The notes beneath the pieces are model-generated. The model was not told the DNA's origin and made no database searches. It saw nothing but the letters and a program-made list of their open reading frames with translations. DNA of 64,000 nucleotides from Gammaproteobacteria bacterium. GTDB taxonomy: Bacteria; Pseudomonadota; Gammaproteobacteria; Xanthomonadales; SZUA-36. A program made the position numbers and the translations under genes. Shown here piece after piece: positions 49,948 to 59,112 of this stretch; position 1 is the stretch's first letter; the number at the start of each line of letters is the position of its first letter. The DNA is taken from positions 1 to 64,000 of the forward strand of contig JAJFLB010000059.1 in NCBI GenBank assembly GCA_021772915.1, written 5' to 3'.

Positions 49948-51222
49948 TTAGAGTTGTCCATCACTCTCAACCTGATTGATCTCAGCCATCAAAGTCGCAT
50001 CTGCGTAACGATCAGGGTGAAAATACGGGGCATATTGAGGCAGATCTCCTCCCATCATCCAGTCCGCACACAACTCACCGGCCCCGCAGGCTGCCATCGT
50101 ACCGTAACCTGACAACGCTGAGGCGGTAAACAGCCCCGCCAATTCCAGAGGGCCGATCAACGGTAAATTTTCGCGTGTACGTGTGTAGTAACCCGCGAAC
50201 TGAACGATCGGTGTGGGGGGTTCATGAACATATTGGGTCAGCGCGGGAATGAATCGGCTTGCTCCACGCAATGTGATATTGGGAAAATCAAAATCATCAC
50301 TGGTCTCCCATTGTGGCACGCTGGGCTCCCGGTTATACGCCCATCCGAGCTTGATGTTGTGGGCGCCCTCGGGCTTTATGTGCAAACCTGCGGGAAACTC
50401 TTCCAACAACCAGCCGTAGTCCGGATCCGCTGTGATCAATTCTTGTTCTTCATCGCTCCAGTCCAGATATTGCGGGTCTGCGAATATGGTAAACGGCATA
50501 TCGCGTGGAATAACGTCTTTTGGATCGGGGATTATGAACTTGCGTTGCATGATGGATTCCACGCCCAGCGTTATCCCCAACATCCCCACCAGTTCGTTGA
50601 TGAATGGGCCGGGAGCGAGTACCAGTTTTTCCGTATCCAGCGAATTGAACTCCAGATCACCAGACAGACTCAATCTGAAGCCTTTGGATGTTTTCTCAAT
50701 GTTCTCAACACCGGCTCGCCAAAGCTCAATCCCGGCATTGCGTGCATGCTTCAACATTAACGAACCCAGTGCATGAACATCAAACGCTCCGGCCTGTTCA
50801 AAGCGCACAAGCTGTCGAATCGAGCTGCCGAGATAGCCCTGTGTTGCACTTATTTGGTCATTACCGATGATACGGAGAATGTTTCCCGCGTTGCCGGGGT
50901 CTTGTAACTGGTCCGATGGGAAGATCTCCCGGCCTTTGGACTCACTCACAAAGTCATAGCCCGAATAGCGCATTTCGAACACGTCCTTGCTGTCATCAGC
51001 CAGTGTCTGCATCAGGTCGATACTGCGACGCGTCAATGCGGTCATACAGGGCTGGGGCCAATAGTCACGAAAATTCTCGCCCGACTTGCTGGTTGTCAAC
51101 GACATCGGCTGATTTTTGTCGAGTAAAACGACCTTGGACTGGCCGTATTTAACCGCCAGGGACCAGGCGGTCGCAATGCCGGCTATGCCGGCTCCACAAA
51201 TGGCAATATTGGCGCTCTTCAT
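49948..51222 (-). CDS. FAD-dependent oxidoreductase of the DAO family
   Basis: 424 residues from ATG 51222, where the Rossmann motif NIAICGAGIAGIATAWSLA begins; further upstream codons are not conserved-looking. It resembles glycine/sarcosine/D-amino-acid oxidases, with the C-terminal TASALSGYGTMAACGAGEL contacting the flavin. Its substrate is probably an amine or amino acid. The gene lies next to two ureohydrolases, which may point to degradation of guanidino compounds or polyamines, but this is inference. Confidence 0.88.
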   Translation of the reverse strand: MKSANIAICGAGIAGIATAWSLAVKYGQSKVVLLDKNQPMSLTTSKSGENFRDYWPQPCMTALTRRSIDLMQTLADDSKDVFEMRYSGYDFVSESKGREIFPSDQLQDPGNAGNILRIIGNDQISATQGYLGSSIRQLVRFEQAGAFDVHALGSLMLKHARNAGIELWRAGVENIEKTSKGFRLSLSGDLEFNSLDTEKLVLAPGPFINELVGMLGITLGVESIMQRKFIIPDPKDVIPRDMPFTIFADPQYLDWSDEEQELITADPDYGWLLEEFPAGLHIKPEGAHNIKLGWAYNREPSVPQWETSDDFDFPNITLRGASRFIPALTQYVHEPPTPIVQFAGYYTRTRENLPLIGPLELAGLFTASALSGYGTMAACGAGELCADWMMGGDLPQYAPYFHPDRYADATLMAEINQVESDGQL

Positions 51223-51318
51223 ACCGTACAGTGTACTGATTTTTTGTGGAACAAAGATCACCGCTCAGGATTATATTTTGAACAATCTCCCGCTGGGTCT
51301 TCCTCTTGGCTCGATCGC

Positions 51319-51642
51319 TTAGTTCCTGTTATACACAAAGTTCATCCGGTGAACCTGGTCGCCTCTTTTCATGTCCAGGGTCACATGGCAGACACCATCG
51401 ATCAGTTCATAGCGGAGACCCTCGAACTGGACAGAATTTTCACCCATTTCAACAAACTGAAAAGTAGGCCCAGTTTCTTGGTCGCTTTCCCATTGCTTGA
51501 AACGCGCATCGAAGTGTTTCACCCGCATACCGAGTGTCCCGTCAAACACTGCGATCATCACAATCTCTGAAAACTGCTGTTCACCCAGGGGATGTGCGTG
51601 TGCGGACAGCCAGTGTACTCGTACGCGCCGATTCTGGATCAA
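51319..51642 (-). CDS. Small conserved-looking protein coupled to ureohydrolase
   Basis: A 107-residue protein. I used the TTG at 51642 because it overlaps the ureohydrolase stop (TTGA) and the frame has no good ATG before residue 29. It is beta-rich, ending GVCHVTLDMKRGDQVHRMNFVY, and could be a lipocalin-like or DUF6265-like domain, but I do not recognise it firmly. The coupling suggests a role with the enzyme. Confidence 0.5.
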   Translation of the reverse strand: MIQNRRVRVHWLSAHAHPLGEQQFSEIVMIAVFDGTLGMRVKHFDARFKQWESDQETGPTFQFVEMGENSVQFEGLRYELIDGVCHVTLDMKRGDQVHRMNFVYNRN

Positions 51643-52634
51643 CCCCTCAAGTAATCTGCAATCAGGCTCAGCAATTCAAACATAAGCACCGACCCGGTCA
51701 GGGCCGTGATCTGATTTGGGCTATCCACTGTCGGCATGGGACAGACAATGTCCGCACCCACGATATTGCAGCCACGCAAGCCGTGCAGGATACGTATCGC
51801 CTCATAGGTACGAAGTCCCCGGTAGCCTGCCTCGAGATTGGCCACTCCCGGAGCATCTGCCGGGTCCAGAACATCAAGGTCAAAAGTGATATACACCGGG
51901 TTATCGGCAATTCTTTTCCGCATGATCGTGATGGTTTGCTCGATCCCAATTTCAAACAATTCCTCTGCTGTCACCACACGGTAGCCTGTCTCACTTTCCG
52001 CAGGGTCATCCTTGAGTACATTGGGATTGCCCCGTATACCGATCTGGATACTGCTTTCGACATCCACGTGGCCCTCACGTACCGTGTAAGCCGCCCAATG
52101 CGCCGCCGACCGCTTGGCCCCCAGCCAGTGCGACCGGTGCTCGTAATCGTCCCGGTGTGCATCGAAATGTACCAACGACAGCTTGCGCCCCCCCGCCAGC
52201 TTAGACTCGGTCCCGCCCAGTGCCTTCAGGATCGGACCAGTGATCGCGTGATCCCCACCATAGGAAACCGGCCGGGTACCGGCCTCATTCAGAATCTCAT
52301 AGTATTCCTGGATGTGCGCGACCGATATTTCATTGTTGTTGGCCTCAGGTAGCGGCACATCACCCAGATCGTTAATGACAACCGCTTCCCAGGGTGTCAG
52401 CCGGAATGCCTGGTGTGCACGTCGCAAACGCGCTGACACATGCCGGATAGAACGTGGTCCAAGGTGCTGGTCCCGCTCGGTGGAGCCATTGCCCGTGCTG
52501 TGGGGCACGCCGACCAGCCCTATATCACACTCCTCCGGTTTCTCGTTCCAGGGGCACCTGAAAAACGTGGGCACACCCCACCAGTACCAGGGGTGCATCT
52601 GCTTTTTACGGGCTTCTATTTCTTTACGTGACAT
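51639..52634 (-). CDS. Ureohydrolase (agmatinase/arginase family), divergent member
   Basis: 331 residues. Manganese-binding blocks are GGDHAIT near 121, VHFDAHRDDYE near 150 and TFDLDVLDPADAPGV near 250, the ureohydrolase signature. It departs from usual agmatinases at two points: DAHRD in place of DAHTD, and no GTGTPEIGG after the last metal site. The substrate is therefore likely a guanidino compound other than agmatine, such as guanidinobutyrate or guanidinopropionate. It is divergent from the second ureohydrolase. Confidence 0.85.
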   Translation of the reverse strand: MSRKEIEARKKQMHPWYWWGVPTFFRCPWNEKPEECDIGLVGVPHSTGNGSTERDQHLGPRSIRHVSARLRRAHQAFRLTPWEAVVINDLGDVPLPEANNNEISVAHIQEYYEILNEAGTRPVSYGGDHAITGPILKALGGTESKLAGGRKLSLVHFDAHRDDYEHRSHWLGAKRSAAHWAAYTVREGHVDVESSIQIGIRGNPNVLKDDPAESETGYRVVTAEELFEIGIEQTITIMRKRIADNPVYITFDLDVLDPADAPGVANLEAGYRGLRTYEAIRILHGLRGCNIVGADIVCPMPTVDSPNQITALTGSVLMFELLSLIADYLRG

Positions 52635-52982
52635 GAGTTCATATCCTTGCCGCTAGTGTAGGCCTCTTGGAAAGGACCAGCCATTCCCTGCTAGCCCCGC
52701 CTTGCAGCCACAGGTAGCCTCTGAAAGTACCATTAATTACGATGCAGTACACTGTGTGCCGATCAATTACCAGGCCGGTTTACCTTGGATAATGGTGCGT
52801 GCCTTGCAATGGGCACTGGCCATCATAAGCCCAGTAGAGAATCCCAAAAACTGCACTTCGATGGGCGAATATCTCTCCCTGACCGGGTGTGCAAATCAGA
52901 CTTCTGCATGGCAGGTCTGGCATTGGTGGCAATTAGAATGTACGCTCTGAATGACTATTGGCACCAAGCTTAACGAGAGAAA
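52635..52982. other. Intergenic region between divergent ureohydrolases
   Basis: About 350 bases holding the promoters of two divergent genes. I see no guanidine-riboswitch core, gene or strong repeat. Confidence 0.4.
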
Positions 52983-53936
52983 ATGAATCCTCCGGACAAA
53001 CCGGGTTTTGACCCTCAAACTGCCCCCCGATTTACCGAAATACCGACATTTATGCGTTGCCCGCTGGCGAGTAGTCCCGATGATGTGGACATCGCCCTGA
53101 TTGGCGTCCCCTACGACGGTGGTGTTACCAACCGACCGGGTGCCAGACATGGCCCACGTGAAATACGTAACTCATCCAGCCTGACCAGAACCATTCATCA
53201 CGTCAGCCGATTCAACCCCTTTGATGCCTGTCATGTGGCCGACCTCGGTGACGTGCGGTTTAGTGCCATGTACGACCCCGAAACCGTTGCCAGGGACATT
53301 GAGACTTTTTACACGGCAGTTTTGAATGCGGGCGCCACACCCCTGTCGGCCGGCGGTGACCACTCGATCAGCTATCCGATCCTGCGTGCACTGGGGCGGA
53401 ACGAACCCGTTGGAATGGTCCACATTGACGCCCATGCCGACACCTGGGGACCATTTCAGGGTTGTAAATTTCATCACGGGGCGCCGTTTCGGCTGGCAGT
53501 GGAAGACGGTGTACTGGATCCCGTGCGGACCGTTCAGATTGGAATCCGTGGGGCACAACCGTTTACCGATGGCTGGGAGTTTTCGAAGCAATCAGGTATG
53601 CGGGTCATTTTCATGGAAGAATTCACGGAGATGGGCGTATCGGCCGTGATTGAGGAAGCACGTCGCGTGGTGGGTGATGGTCCGACCTACATTTCTTTTG
53701 ATGTCGATGGGCTGGACCCGGTCTACGCTCCCGGCACCGGCACACCGGAGATTGGTGGTATTACAACCATCGAAGCCCAGGCATTGCTGCGTGGTCTGGG
53801 CGGTCTAAACCTTGTCGGTGGCGATGTCGTGGAAGTGTCGCCGCCCTTTGATCAGAGCGGCAACACGGCCCTGGTTGGTGCAACCCTGATGTTTGAGATT
53901 CTTTGTCTGCTGGCAGCAGCAAGAGACAGCAAGTAA
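52983..53936 (+). CDS. Agmatinase-family ureohydrolase
   Basis: 317 residues with the complete family motif set: GGDHSISYP, VHIDAHADTW and FDVDGLDPVYAPGTGTPEIGG with metal-binding aspartates and histidines. It hydrolyses a guanidino compound to urea and an amine. Agmatine, guanidinobutyrate or guanidinopropionate are all possible for this group. It is the more canonical of the pair. GAGAG occurs shortly before the ATG. Confidence 0.92.
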   Translation: MNPPDKPGFDPQTAPRFTEIPTFMRCPLASSPDDVDIALIGVPYDGGVTNRPGARHGPREIRNSSSLTRTIHHVSRFNPFDACHVADLGDVRFSAMYDPETVARDIETFYTAVLNAGATPLSAGGDHSISYPILRALGRNEPVGMVHIDAHADTWGPFQGCKFHHGAPFRLAVEDGVLDPVRTVQIGIRGAQPFTDGWEFSKQSGMRVIFMEEFTEMGVSAVIEEARRVVGDGPTYISFDVDGLDPVYAPGTGTPEIGGITTIEAQALLRGLGGLNLVGGDVVEVSPPFDQSGNTALVGATLMFEILCLLAAARDSK

Positions 53937-53949
53937 CTATCAGGCCCTA

Positions 53950-54474
53950 CTACAACCAGCGTCGTACCTTTGAGCGGTATTCATCGTATTCGTGTCCGAA
54001 TGCTGTCACGAGCTTGTCCTCTTCATAACGACAGAACACCCGGTCTAAAATGAACAGGTAGACTATTGCTGCCACGTAAAATGGCAGGCTGCCGAAATAG
54101 GCAGCAGCGCCGATCAGCATAAGGACCATCCCAAGATACATGGGGTTACGTGAAATCCGGTAGACCCCATCAGTAATTAGGTGCTCGGTGGCCTGCGTCG
54201 GGCAAATGGCGACCTTACGTTGCTGAAACTGCCACCATGCCCACATCATTATTGCAAAGCCCTCTGACGCCAATACACCGCCCAGGTAGATCGAAGAGTA
54301 CAGATGGGGTGCCAGCAAAGGCGCTAACCAATGAATCGCAGCCGCAACCCCCAATAATGCTGCCGCAATTCTTGGCGGACGATATTCGACCAATTTAGTG
54401 TTCATGGGTGTCGCCTCCGGTGCCGTGAAACCATTATCTGCTACAAATATCTTTTTGGATTTTGAGTTGTACAT
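53950..54474 (-). CDS. Isoprenylcysteine carboxyl methyltransferase-family membrane protein
   Basis: 174 residues with about four membrane helices. The SAM-binding C-terminus is GVYRISRNPMYLGMVLMLIG followed by FCRYEEDKLVTAFGHEYDEYRSKVRRWL, the ICMT/PEMT-like signature. The substrate is unknown. It is the second gene of the operon with the MarR regulator (11-base gap), so it is probably induced when MarR is released. Confidence 0.88.
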   Translation of the reverse strand: MYNSKSKKIFVADNGFTAPEATPMNTKLVEYRPPRIAAALLGVAAAIHWLAPLLAPHLYSSIYLGGVLASEGFAIMMWAWWQFQQRKVAICPTQATEHLITDGVYRISRNPMYLGMVLMLIGAAAYFGSLPFYVAAIVYLFILDRVFCRYEEDKLVTAFGHEYDEYRSKVRRWL

Positions 54475-54485
54475 CGTGTATCTCC

Positions 54486-54914
54486 TTACTTGAGTTGGGC
54501 CAAAAGAGTTTCCAATGTTCTTTGTGTGATGCGCTGATCCTTTTCTGGAACTCGCGAGAACAACTTTTCGACTATCTGGATATCCTGTTTCTTTATCTTC
54601 CTGAACTTCGCCCTACCCTCGTATGTAAGGACAATTAAGGAAGAACGTTTGTGTCGGGGGTTGCTTTTGGTAGCCAGGAGTCCAACTTTCAGCAAACCGT
54701 TGACGGTTACCTGCACATGCTGTCGGGATACCTGGTACCGCTTGGCTATTTCCGGTACTGACAGTTCTTCATCCGGGTACAGAAACTCCAATACCGCCCT
54801 GTCAGCAACCGTAATTCCCAATCCCTGCAGACTGTCGTTTGATTTTTGGGCCATGGCCCGGAAAAGCCTGCGTATTAGCCAGACGATTTGATAACCGTCA
54901 TTTGAACTTTGCAT
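54486..54914 (-). CDS. MarR-family transcriptional regulator
   Basis: 142 residues from ATG 54914, with GGAG 6 bases before it; a GTG four codons upstream is also possible. The winged helix is at LSVPEIAKRYQVSRQHVQVT and the wing at KRSSLIVLTYEGRA. MarR proteins bind small ligands or oxidants and then release DNA. Twin palindromes over its own promoter indicate autoregulation and control of the downstream methyltransferase. Confidence 0.92.
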   Translation of the reverse strand: MQSSNDGYQIVWLIRRLFRAMAQKSNDSLQGLGITVADRAVLEFLYPDEELSVPEIAKRYQVSRQHVQVTVNGLLKVGLLATKSNPRHKRSSLIVLTYEGRAKFRKIKKQDIQIVEKLFSRVPEKDQRITQRTLETLLAQLK

Positions 54915-54927
54915 TGCTGACTCCACA

Positions 54928-54973
54928 TTGACAACTTAATTGTCATAATACATATTGACAGTTCAGTTGTCAA
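54928..54973 (-). promoter_or_regulatory. marR promoter with two overlapping palindromic operators
   Basis: On the minus strand a -35 TTGACA (54968-54973) and -10 TATTAT (54945-54950) are separated by exactly 17 bases. Two palindromes with the same half-site cover it: TTGACA-N7-TGTCAA at 54955-54973, perfect, and TTGACA-N7-TGTCAT at 54928-54946, one mismatch. They are 27 bases apart. This is the arrangement expected for repression by the MarR protein encoded just downstream. Confidence 0.75.
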
Positions 54974-55057
54974 CTAAGTTAATTCCGATGCAAAACCCAT
55001 GAGTTGTAACGGAAGGTGTTTGGTGGAGGGGTATGTGGTAACACGGAACTACAATGG

Positions 55058-56635
55058 TCAGCCTTTTACACGACGATGATCATCCCAGTAAGGTTCTCTA
55101 AGTTTGAATTTCTGTAGCTTTCCGGTCACAGTACGTGGCAACTCCGGCACAAACTCGACCGATGTCGGGCACTTGAAATGTGCCATGTTTTGCCGGCAAA
55201 AGTCCATGATGTCTTTCTCGGTAGCGATTTCACCTTCACGCAACACGATCAGTGCTTTCGGCGTCTCACCCCACTTCTCATGGGGCACGCCAATTACTGC
55301 ACACTCAAGAACAGATGGATGACTGTAGAGCATATCTTCAATATCCGGGGAGCTGATATTTTCTCCGCCAGAGATGATGACGTCTTTTTTTCGGTCTACG
55401 ATATGGATATTGTGCAGCTCGTCCCAGACCGCCAGATCGCCGGTGTGGAAGTAACCGTCAACGATTGCCCTGTCCGTTTCATCCGGTTGATCCCAGTAGC
55501 CTTTGAATACGACGTTGCTGCGGACACAAACCTCCCCGACCGCCTTACCGTCTTTTGCAACCAGGCACCCCTCGTCATCAAGCAATTTCAAGTCAACACC
55601 CAGACCGTGGACGCCAGCGCGACTCCTGCGTAAGTAATCCTTTTGGTCAGTGACATAATCAGCCTGGGATGATGTCAGAAACGGGGCAGTCTCGGTGAGT
55701 CCGTAAATCTGTAGGAAGTGCCAACCCAGTTCCTCCTCCAAACGCTCAATGAATACCACCGGCGGCGGTGCCCCGGCCAGGGTAAATCTAGGCCTTGTAC
55801 TGACATCATGCAGTTGTTTGTCCGGGTAATCGAGAATAACGCGCAGCACCGTTGGCGCCATACAGGCAAAGGTGACTTTATGCGCAGCAATCAGATCGAA
55901 AATTACTTTTGCATCAATGGTACGCAGCACCACGTGGGTGCCACCCATCCCAGTTAATGCGTATACACCACCCCAACCATTGCAGTGGAACATCGGCAGT
56001 GTCCAAAGCTCAACATCGTCATGGGCGATACGCAAGTGGGCGATCAGGTGATAGGCATTGATGTACACATTGCGATGGGTGAGCATGACGCCTTTCGGGC
56101 GTGCCGTCGTTCCGGACGTGTAGTTGATTGACACCAGGTCATTCTCGTCACGCTGTGGAGATTGCGGTGCATCAACGGACATCTGTGCAATCATCTCATC
56201 CCAGTCGTCCCAGCCTGGGGACTGTTCAGTGTCATAACTTGCCACGATCCACTGCTCAACCGTAGGCAACTGGTCGCGGATATCGTCAAGCAAGGCAATG
56301 TACTCGTAGTCAACCAGGACAGCCTTGACCCCCGCATGATTGATAATGAATTGGTGGTCCTCCGCCACCAGTCGATAATTTAGCGGTACCAGCACCGCAC
56401 CAATCAGACTGGTGGCGTAGAAACTCTCTAGAAAGTAATGTGAATTGGGGCTGAGTATGCATACGCGGTCGCCCTGCGAGATGCCTTTTTGCAACAGCGC
56501 GTTCGCCAACTGGTGGACACGCACCTGGTAATCGGCGTAGCTGAACCTGAGGTCGCCATCAATGATCGCGGTCTTCGATGGATAAAGATGCGCCGAACGC
56601 GTAAGAAAGTCATCAACGAGTAAGGGTACCTGCAT
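55058..56635 (-). CDS. Acyl-CoA synthetase (AMP-forming)
   Basis: 525 residues of the ANL superfamily. ATP-binding YTSGTTARPKGVMLTHRN is near 168, IYGLTETAP near 308, GYFHTGDLAVWDE near 392, and the catalytic lysine in TVTGKLQKFKLRE near 507. It activates a medium- or long-chain fatty acid or similar carboxylate to its CoA thioester. It is upstream of marR on the same strand with a separate promoter. Exact chain-length preference cannot be told. Confidence 0.92.
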   Translation of the reverse strand: MQVPLLVDDFLTRSAHLYPSKTAIIDGDLRFSYADYQVRVHQLANALLQKGISQGDRVCILSPNSHYFLESFYATSLIGAVLVPLNYRLVAEDHQFIINHAGVKAVLVDYEYIALLDDIRDQLPTVEQWIVASYDTEQSPGWDDWDEMIAQMSVDAPQSPQRDENDLVSINYTSGTTARPKGVMLTHRNVYINAYHLIAHLRIAHDDVELWTLPMFHCNGWGGVYALTGMGGTHVVLRTIDAKVIFDLIAAHKVTFACMAPTVLRVILDYPDKQLHDVSTRPRFTLAGAPPPVVFIERLEEELGWHFLQIYGLTETAPFLTSSQADYVTDQKDYLRRSRAGVHGLGVDLKLLDDEGCLVAKDGKAVGEVCVRSNVVFKGYWDQPDETDRAIVDGYFHTGDLAVWDELHNIHIVDRKKDVIISGGENISSPDIEDMLYSHPSVLECAVIGVPHEKWGETPKALIVLREGEIATEKDIMDFCRQNMAHFKCPTSVEFVPELPRTVTGKLQKFKLREPYWDDHRRVKG

Positions 56636-56751
56636 ATACTGTTACCTGAACTGTTCTGTGGGATTGCTGGGTCAAACCCTCTGGTTTTGTTCCCAACACA
56701 ATTATGTCGATTTTCTAGCCGGTCCGAAAGGACATGAACTCACATGCCCGT

Positions 56752-57336
56752 TTAGGGGTCTTCCCCATCTGCAGTTTGAGGTGTATTAACTGAGGGTTCA
56801 GTCCCTGGTCCCCACTCCCACAAAGCGGCGCGGGCCTTGCGTAAAAATGGATCATCCTCCGGGGCGAGGTGAATAAATGTCCGCATTGCATCACCGGCCG
56901 AGTCCAGGTCATTCCGGCTCTCATATACCAGCCCCAGACCGTAGTAGGCATTGGCCTGTTGCCGGCGTAGTTCCAATGCCTGTTCGAAGGCACTTTCCGC
57001 TTTTTCCGGCTGACCAAGACCAAGATAGGCAAACCCAAGGTTTACATGCGCTTCGGGAACATGGGGTGCCCGCCCGAGGAATTTTAGTAATGCCGCCACC
57101 GCCACAGCGTGGTCACCCGACCTTGATGCCTCTACAGCCACCAGAAATTCAGGGTCCAAACCGGTATCTCCACTACTCGCTTCGAAAGTCTGTGTACCAA
57201 CGGCTAAGCTAACACCTTCCGTATTATCGTTTTGATCCGGCTCAGGCCACGGCCGGGCGACAATCAGACCGAGTAAACCGATCGCCACAATGGTTGTAAA
57301 AATCACCCTGGACCTGAGATTCTGGCGCCTCGTCAC
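56752..57336 (-). CDS. TPR protein at end of cytochrome operon
   Basis: 194 residues from GTG 57336, which overlaps the ccsA stop by 4 bases (GTGA). An N-terminal membrane anchor lies near residues 9-30. Two TPR units follow in HVPEAHVNLGFAYLGLGQPEKAESA and ANAYYGLGLVYESRNDLDSAG, split over about 100-170. It resembles the periplasmic CcmH/NrfG-like TPR helpers that present apocytochromes. The function is inferred from context. Confidence 0.8.
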   Translation of the reverse strand: MTRRQNLRSRVIFTTIVAIGLLGLIVARPWPEPDQNDNTEGVSLAVGTQTFEASSGDTGLDPEFLVAVEASRSGDHAVAVAALLKFLGRAPHVPEAHVNLGFAYLGLGQPEKAESAFEQALELRRQQANAYYGLGLVYESRNDLDSAGDAMRTFIHLAPEDDPFLRKARAALWEWGPGTEPSVNTPQTADGEDP

Positions 57337-58145
57337 ATGACTCCCTTGTGCGGTGCGTGACTGACAAATGGCACCCCAAAAAAAGTCAGAAAAGCGAGGA
57401 CAAACACACCGACTGCCAACGACCAACCCAACCAAACCGGTAATTCGAAAGTGACCCTGATGTGCAATACGGCCACCAGGCTCAACCAGGTCAATAGTGA
57501 CCAGGTTTCAAGTGGGTCCCAATTCCAGTAGCTGCCCCACGCATCATGCGCCCATACCGCTCCCGCAATCAACATAAAGCTATGACAAACAAAGGCGGCC
57601 GCCAGCAGGCGCCAAACTACAGGGTCATGGCTGGCAACCTTCACACTACCCTCAAAACTGCGAAACTCACATCGCCACAAAAGCAACAGCGCCAGGGTAG
57701 CCGCGGTCATGCAAAAAGCGAGAAATAATTTCCCGGAAATGACATGGGCCCAGAGCCAAGGATGATCGAAGGTCGGTGGCAAGACCACGGCTTCAGTGCT
57801 GGAAACCAACGCCCAGGTCGTCAGTATTACAAAAAAAACCATGCCGACAGGCACTGCCACCCTTATCTTTTCCACCCGCCAAAACAGGAGTCCGTAAACC
57901 AGGGCCAGGCTGAAAAGATTGCTGTGCAGTACCTCGTAGAGGGTCATAAAAGGCCCTTGCCCAAGCCGCCCCCAACGCAGTGCCAGGCCCACTGCCAGGG
58001 CCGTTGTGGCCAGCATTAGCAATCCCATGATAATGATTGCTGAAAACTTGCGCGCAGGGTAGCTGAGTGCCGTGAACCCAATCACGAGGAAACAAAACAA
58101 AGCCAAAATGATGCTCAGCTGCTCAGGCTGTTGCATTATTTGCAT
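57333..58145 (-). CDS. ccsA: System II cytochrome c maturation protein CcsA
   Basis: 270 residues from ATG 58145 with a GGAAAA sequence upstream; the frame is open further upstream through resB but without family support. About eight membrane helices. The WWD heme-handling motif reads WAHDAWGSYWNWDPLETW near residues 190-210, with histidines at HPWLWAHVISG and HAPHKGV flanking. With ResB it exports heme and attaches it to CxxCH motifs in the periplasm. It overlaps resB by 23 bases. Confidence 0.92.
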   Translation of the reverse strand: MQIMQQPEQLSIILALFCFLVIGFTALSYPARKFSAIIIMGLLMLATTALAVGLALRWGRLGQGPFMTLYEVLHSNLFSLALVYGLLFWRVEKIRVAVPVGMVFFVILTTWALVSSTEAVVLPPTFDHPWLWAHVISGKLFLAFCMTAATLALLLLWRCEFRSFEGSVKVASHDPVVWRLLAAAFVCHSFMLIAGAVWAHDAWGSYWNWDPLETWSLLTWLSLVAVLHIRVTFELPVWLGWSLAVGVFVLAFLTFFGVPFVSHAPHKGVM

Positions 58146-59112
58146 TTTGATTTTCCGGATCCTTGAAAGCAGGTGGATTCTGCCAGAAGTGCCAGCCGAG
58201 GGCGAGGGTAGCAAGTAGCCCAGAAATGAATAACCAAGGCAAAACAGCATTGGATTCAATCCGATATCCAATCCACAGACCAACTTCATCCAGGCGAAGT
58301 TTTCCACCGTCCAACGTGATTGCATTACCGGTATTGAGTGCAAGCCTCGTACCATCCTGACGGACTATGAAAACTCGCCCGTCGAAGTCATTACTGGACA
58401 ATGTCCAATCGGTCATCACGGGAACCGATGGTTTTTCCAGTTCGAGTACCACCCGCTCACCTGAAGGCAGTTGCCAATGGTTTTGCTGATCCCATTCGCG
58501 TACTGGGAACGATGGCATATGGATATTTCCCGTCGCCGTGGGGGTGCCCTGACCCAGCCACGTTAATGTCAGCGCATAGCCCTTGTTTGGAGTTGTGATA
58601 AACCGGTAACCGTGGTCATGATATGCCTGTGTGTCGCCAAATACAGTAGATTCACTACCCTGCACATTACGGTGAAATACCTTGCTGCGGGTCCGACCAC
58701 GCCGAAGTTTGGGTGAGTAATCAACCTCAACTGGCCCCTGAACAAAGTTGACTTGCCCCAGGTCGTTGGCGTGCCAAGGCCCCTGTTGCATAACCTCGGT
58801 TGCTTGCCGGGAAAAAGCCTGGTTTTCAGCCAACTCAATGCGGCCATCAAAACCTGTCAGTGTCTGGACAGCAGCCAGCCCCACAACGGCCAGCAGGCAA
58901 AGGTGAAAAACGAGCAGAGCAGGTTGACGACGAAACTGTGTACGCACCGCGATGGCTGCCGCGAGATTCAGGGCCAACAGTACGAAACAAGCTGCCAGCC
59001 AGCTTTCATGCAGTGGTGTTATTTCCAGGTCATATACAATCACCACAATCAGCGCCAATATGACCAAAAGGGTCAGACGCAGGGAGCTCAAACCGATCAG
59101 CAACTTTTTCAT
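58123..59112 (-). CDS. resB: System II cytochrome c maturation protein ResB
   Basis: 329 residues from ATG 59112, which overlaps the preceding cytochrome stop (ATGA). Three N-terminal membrane helices (RLTLLVILALIVVIVYDL; then ESWLAACFVLLALNL; then LLVFHLCLLAVVGLA) precede a large periplasmic domain and a final helix near 295-315. It forms the cytochrome c synthetase complex with CcsA. Having this pair inside a cytochrome operon suggests dedicated maturation of the cytochromes encoded next to it. Confidence 0.9.
   Translation of the reverse strand: MKKLLIGLSSLRLTLLVILALIVVIVYDLEITPLHESWLAACFVLLALNLAAAIAVRTQFRRQPALLVFHLCLLAVVGLAAVQTLTGFDGRIELAENQAFSRQATEVMQQGPWHANDLGQVNFVQGPVEVDYSPKLRRGRTRSKVFHRNVQGSESTVFGDTQAYHDHGYRFITTPNKGYALTLTWLGQGTPTATGNIHMPSFPVREWDQQNHWQLPSGERVVLELEKPSVPVMTDWTLSSNDFDGRVFIVRQDGTRLALNTGNAITLDGGKLRLDEVGLWIGYRIESNAVLPWLFISGLLATLALGWHFWQNPPAFKDPENQNANNATA

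Noticed and set aside
52702-52950. An 82-residue open frame between the two ureohydrolases
   Set aside because: No ribosome binding site, no family resemblance, and it occupies the promoter region of the divergent genes.
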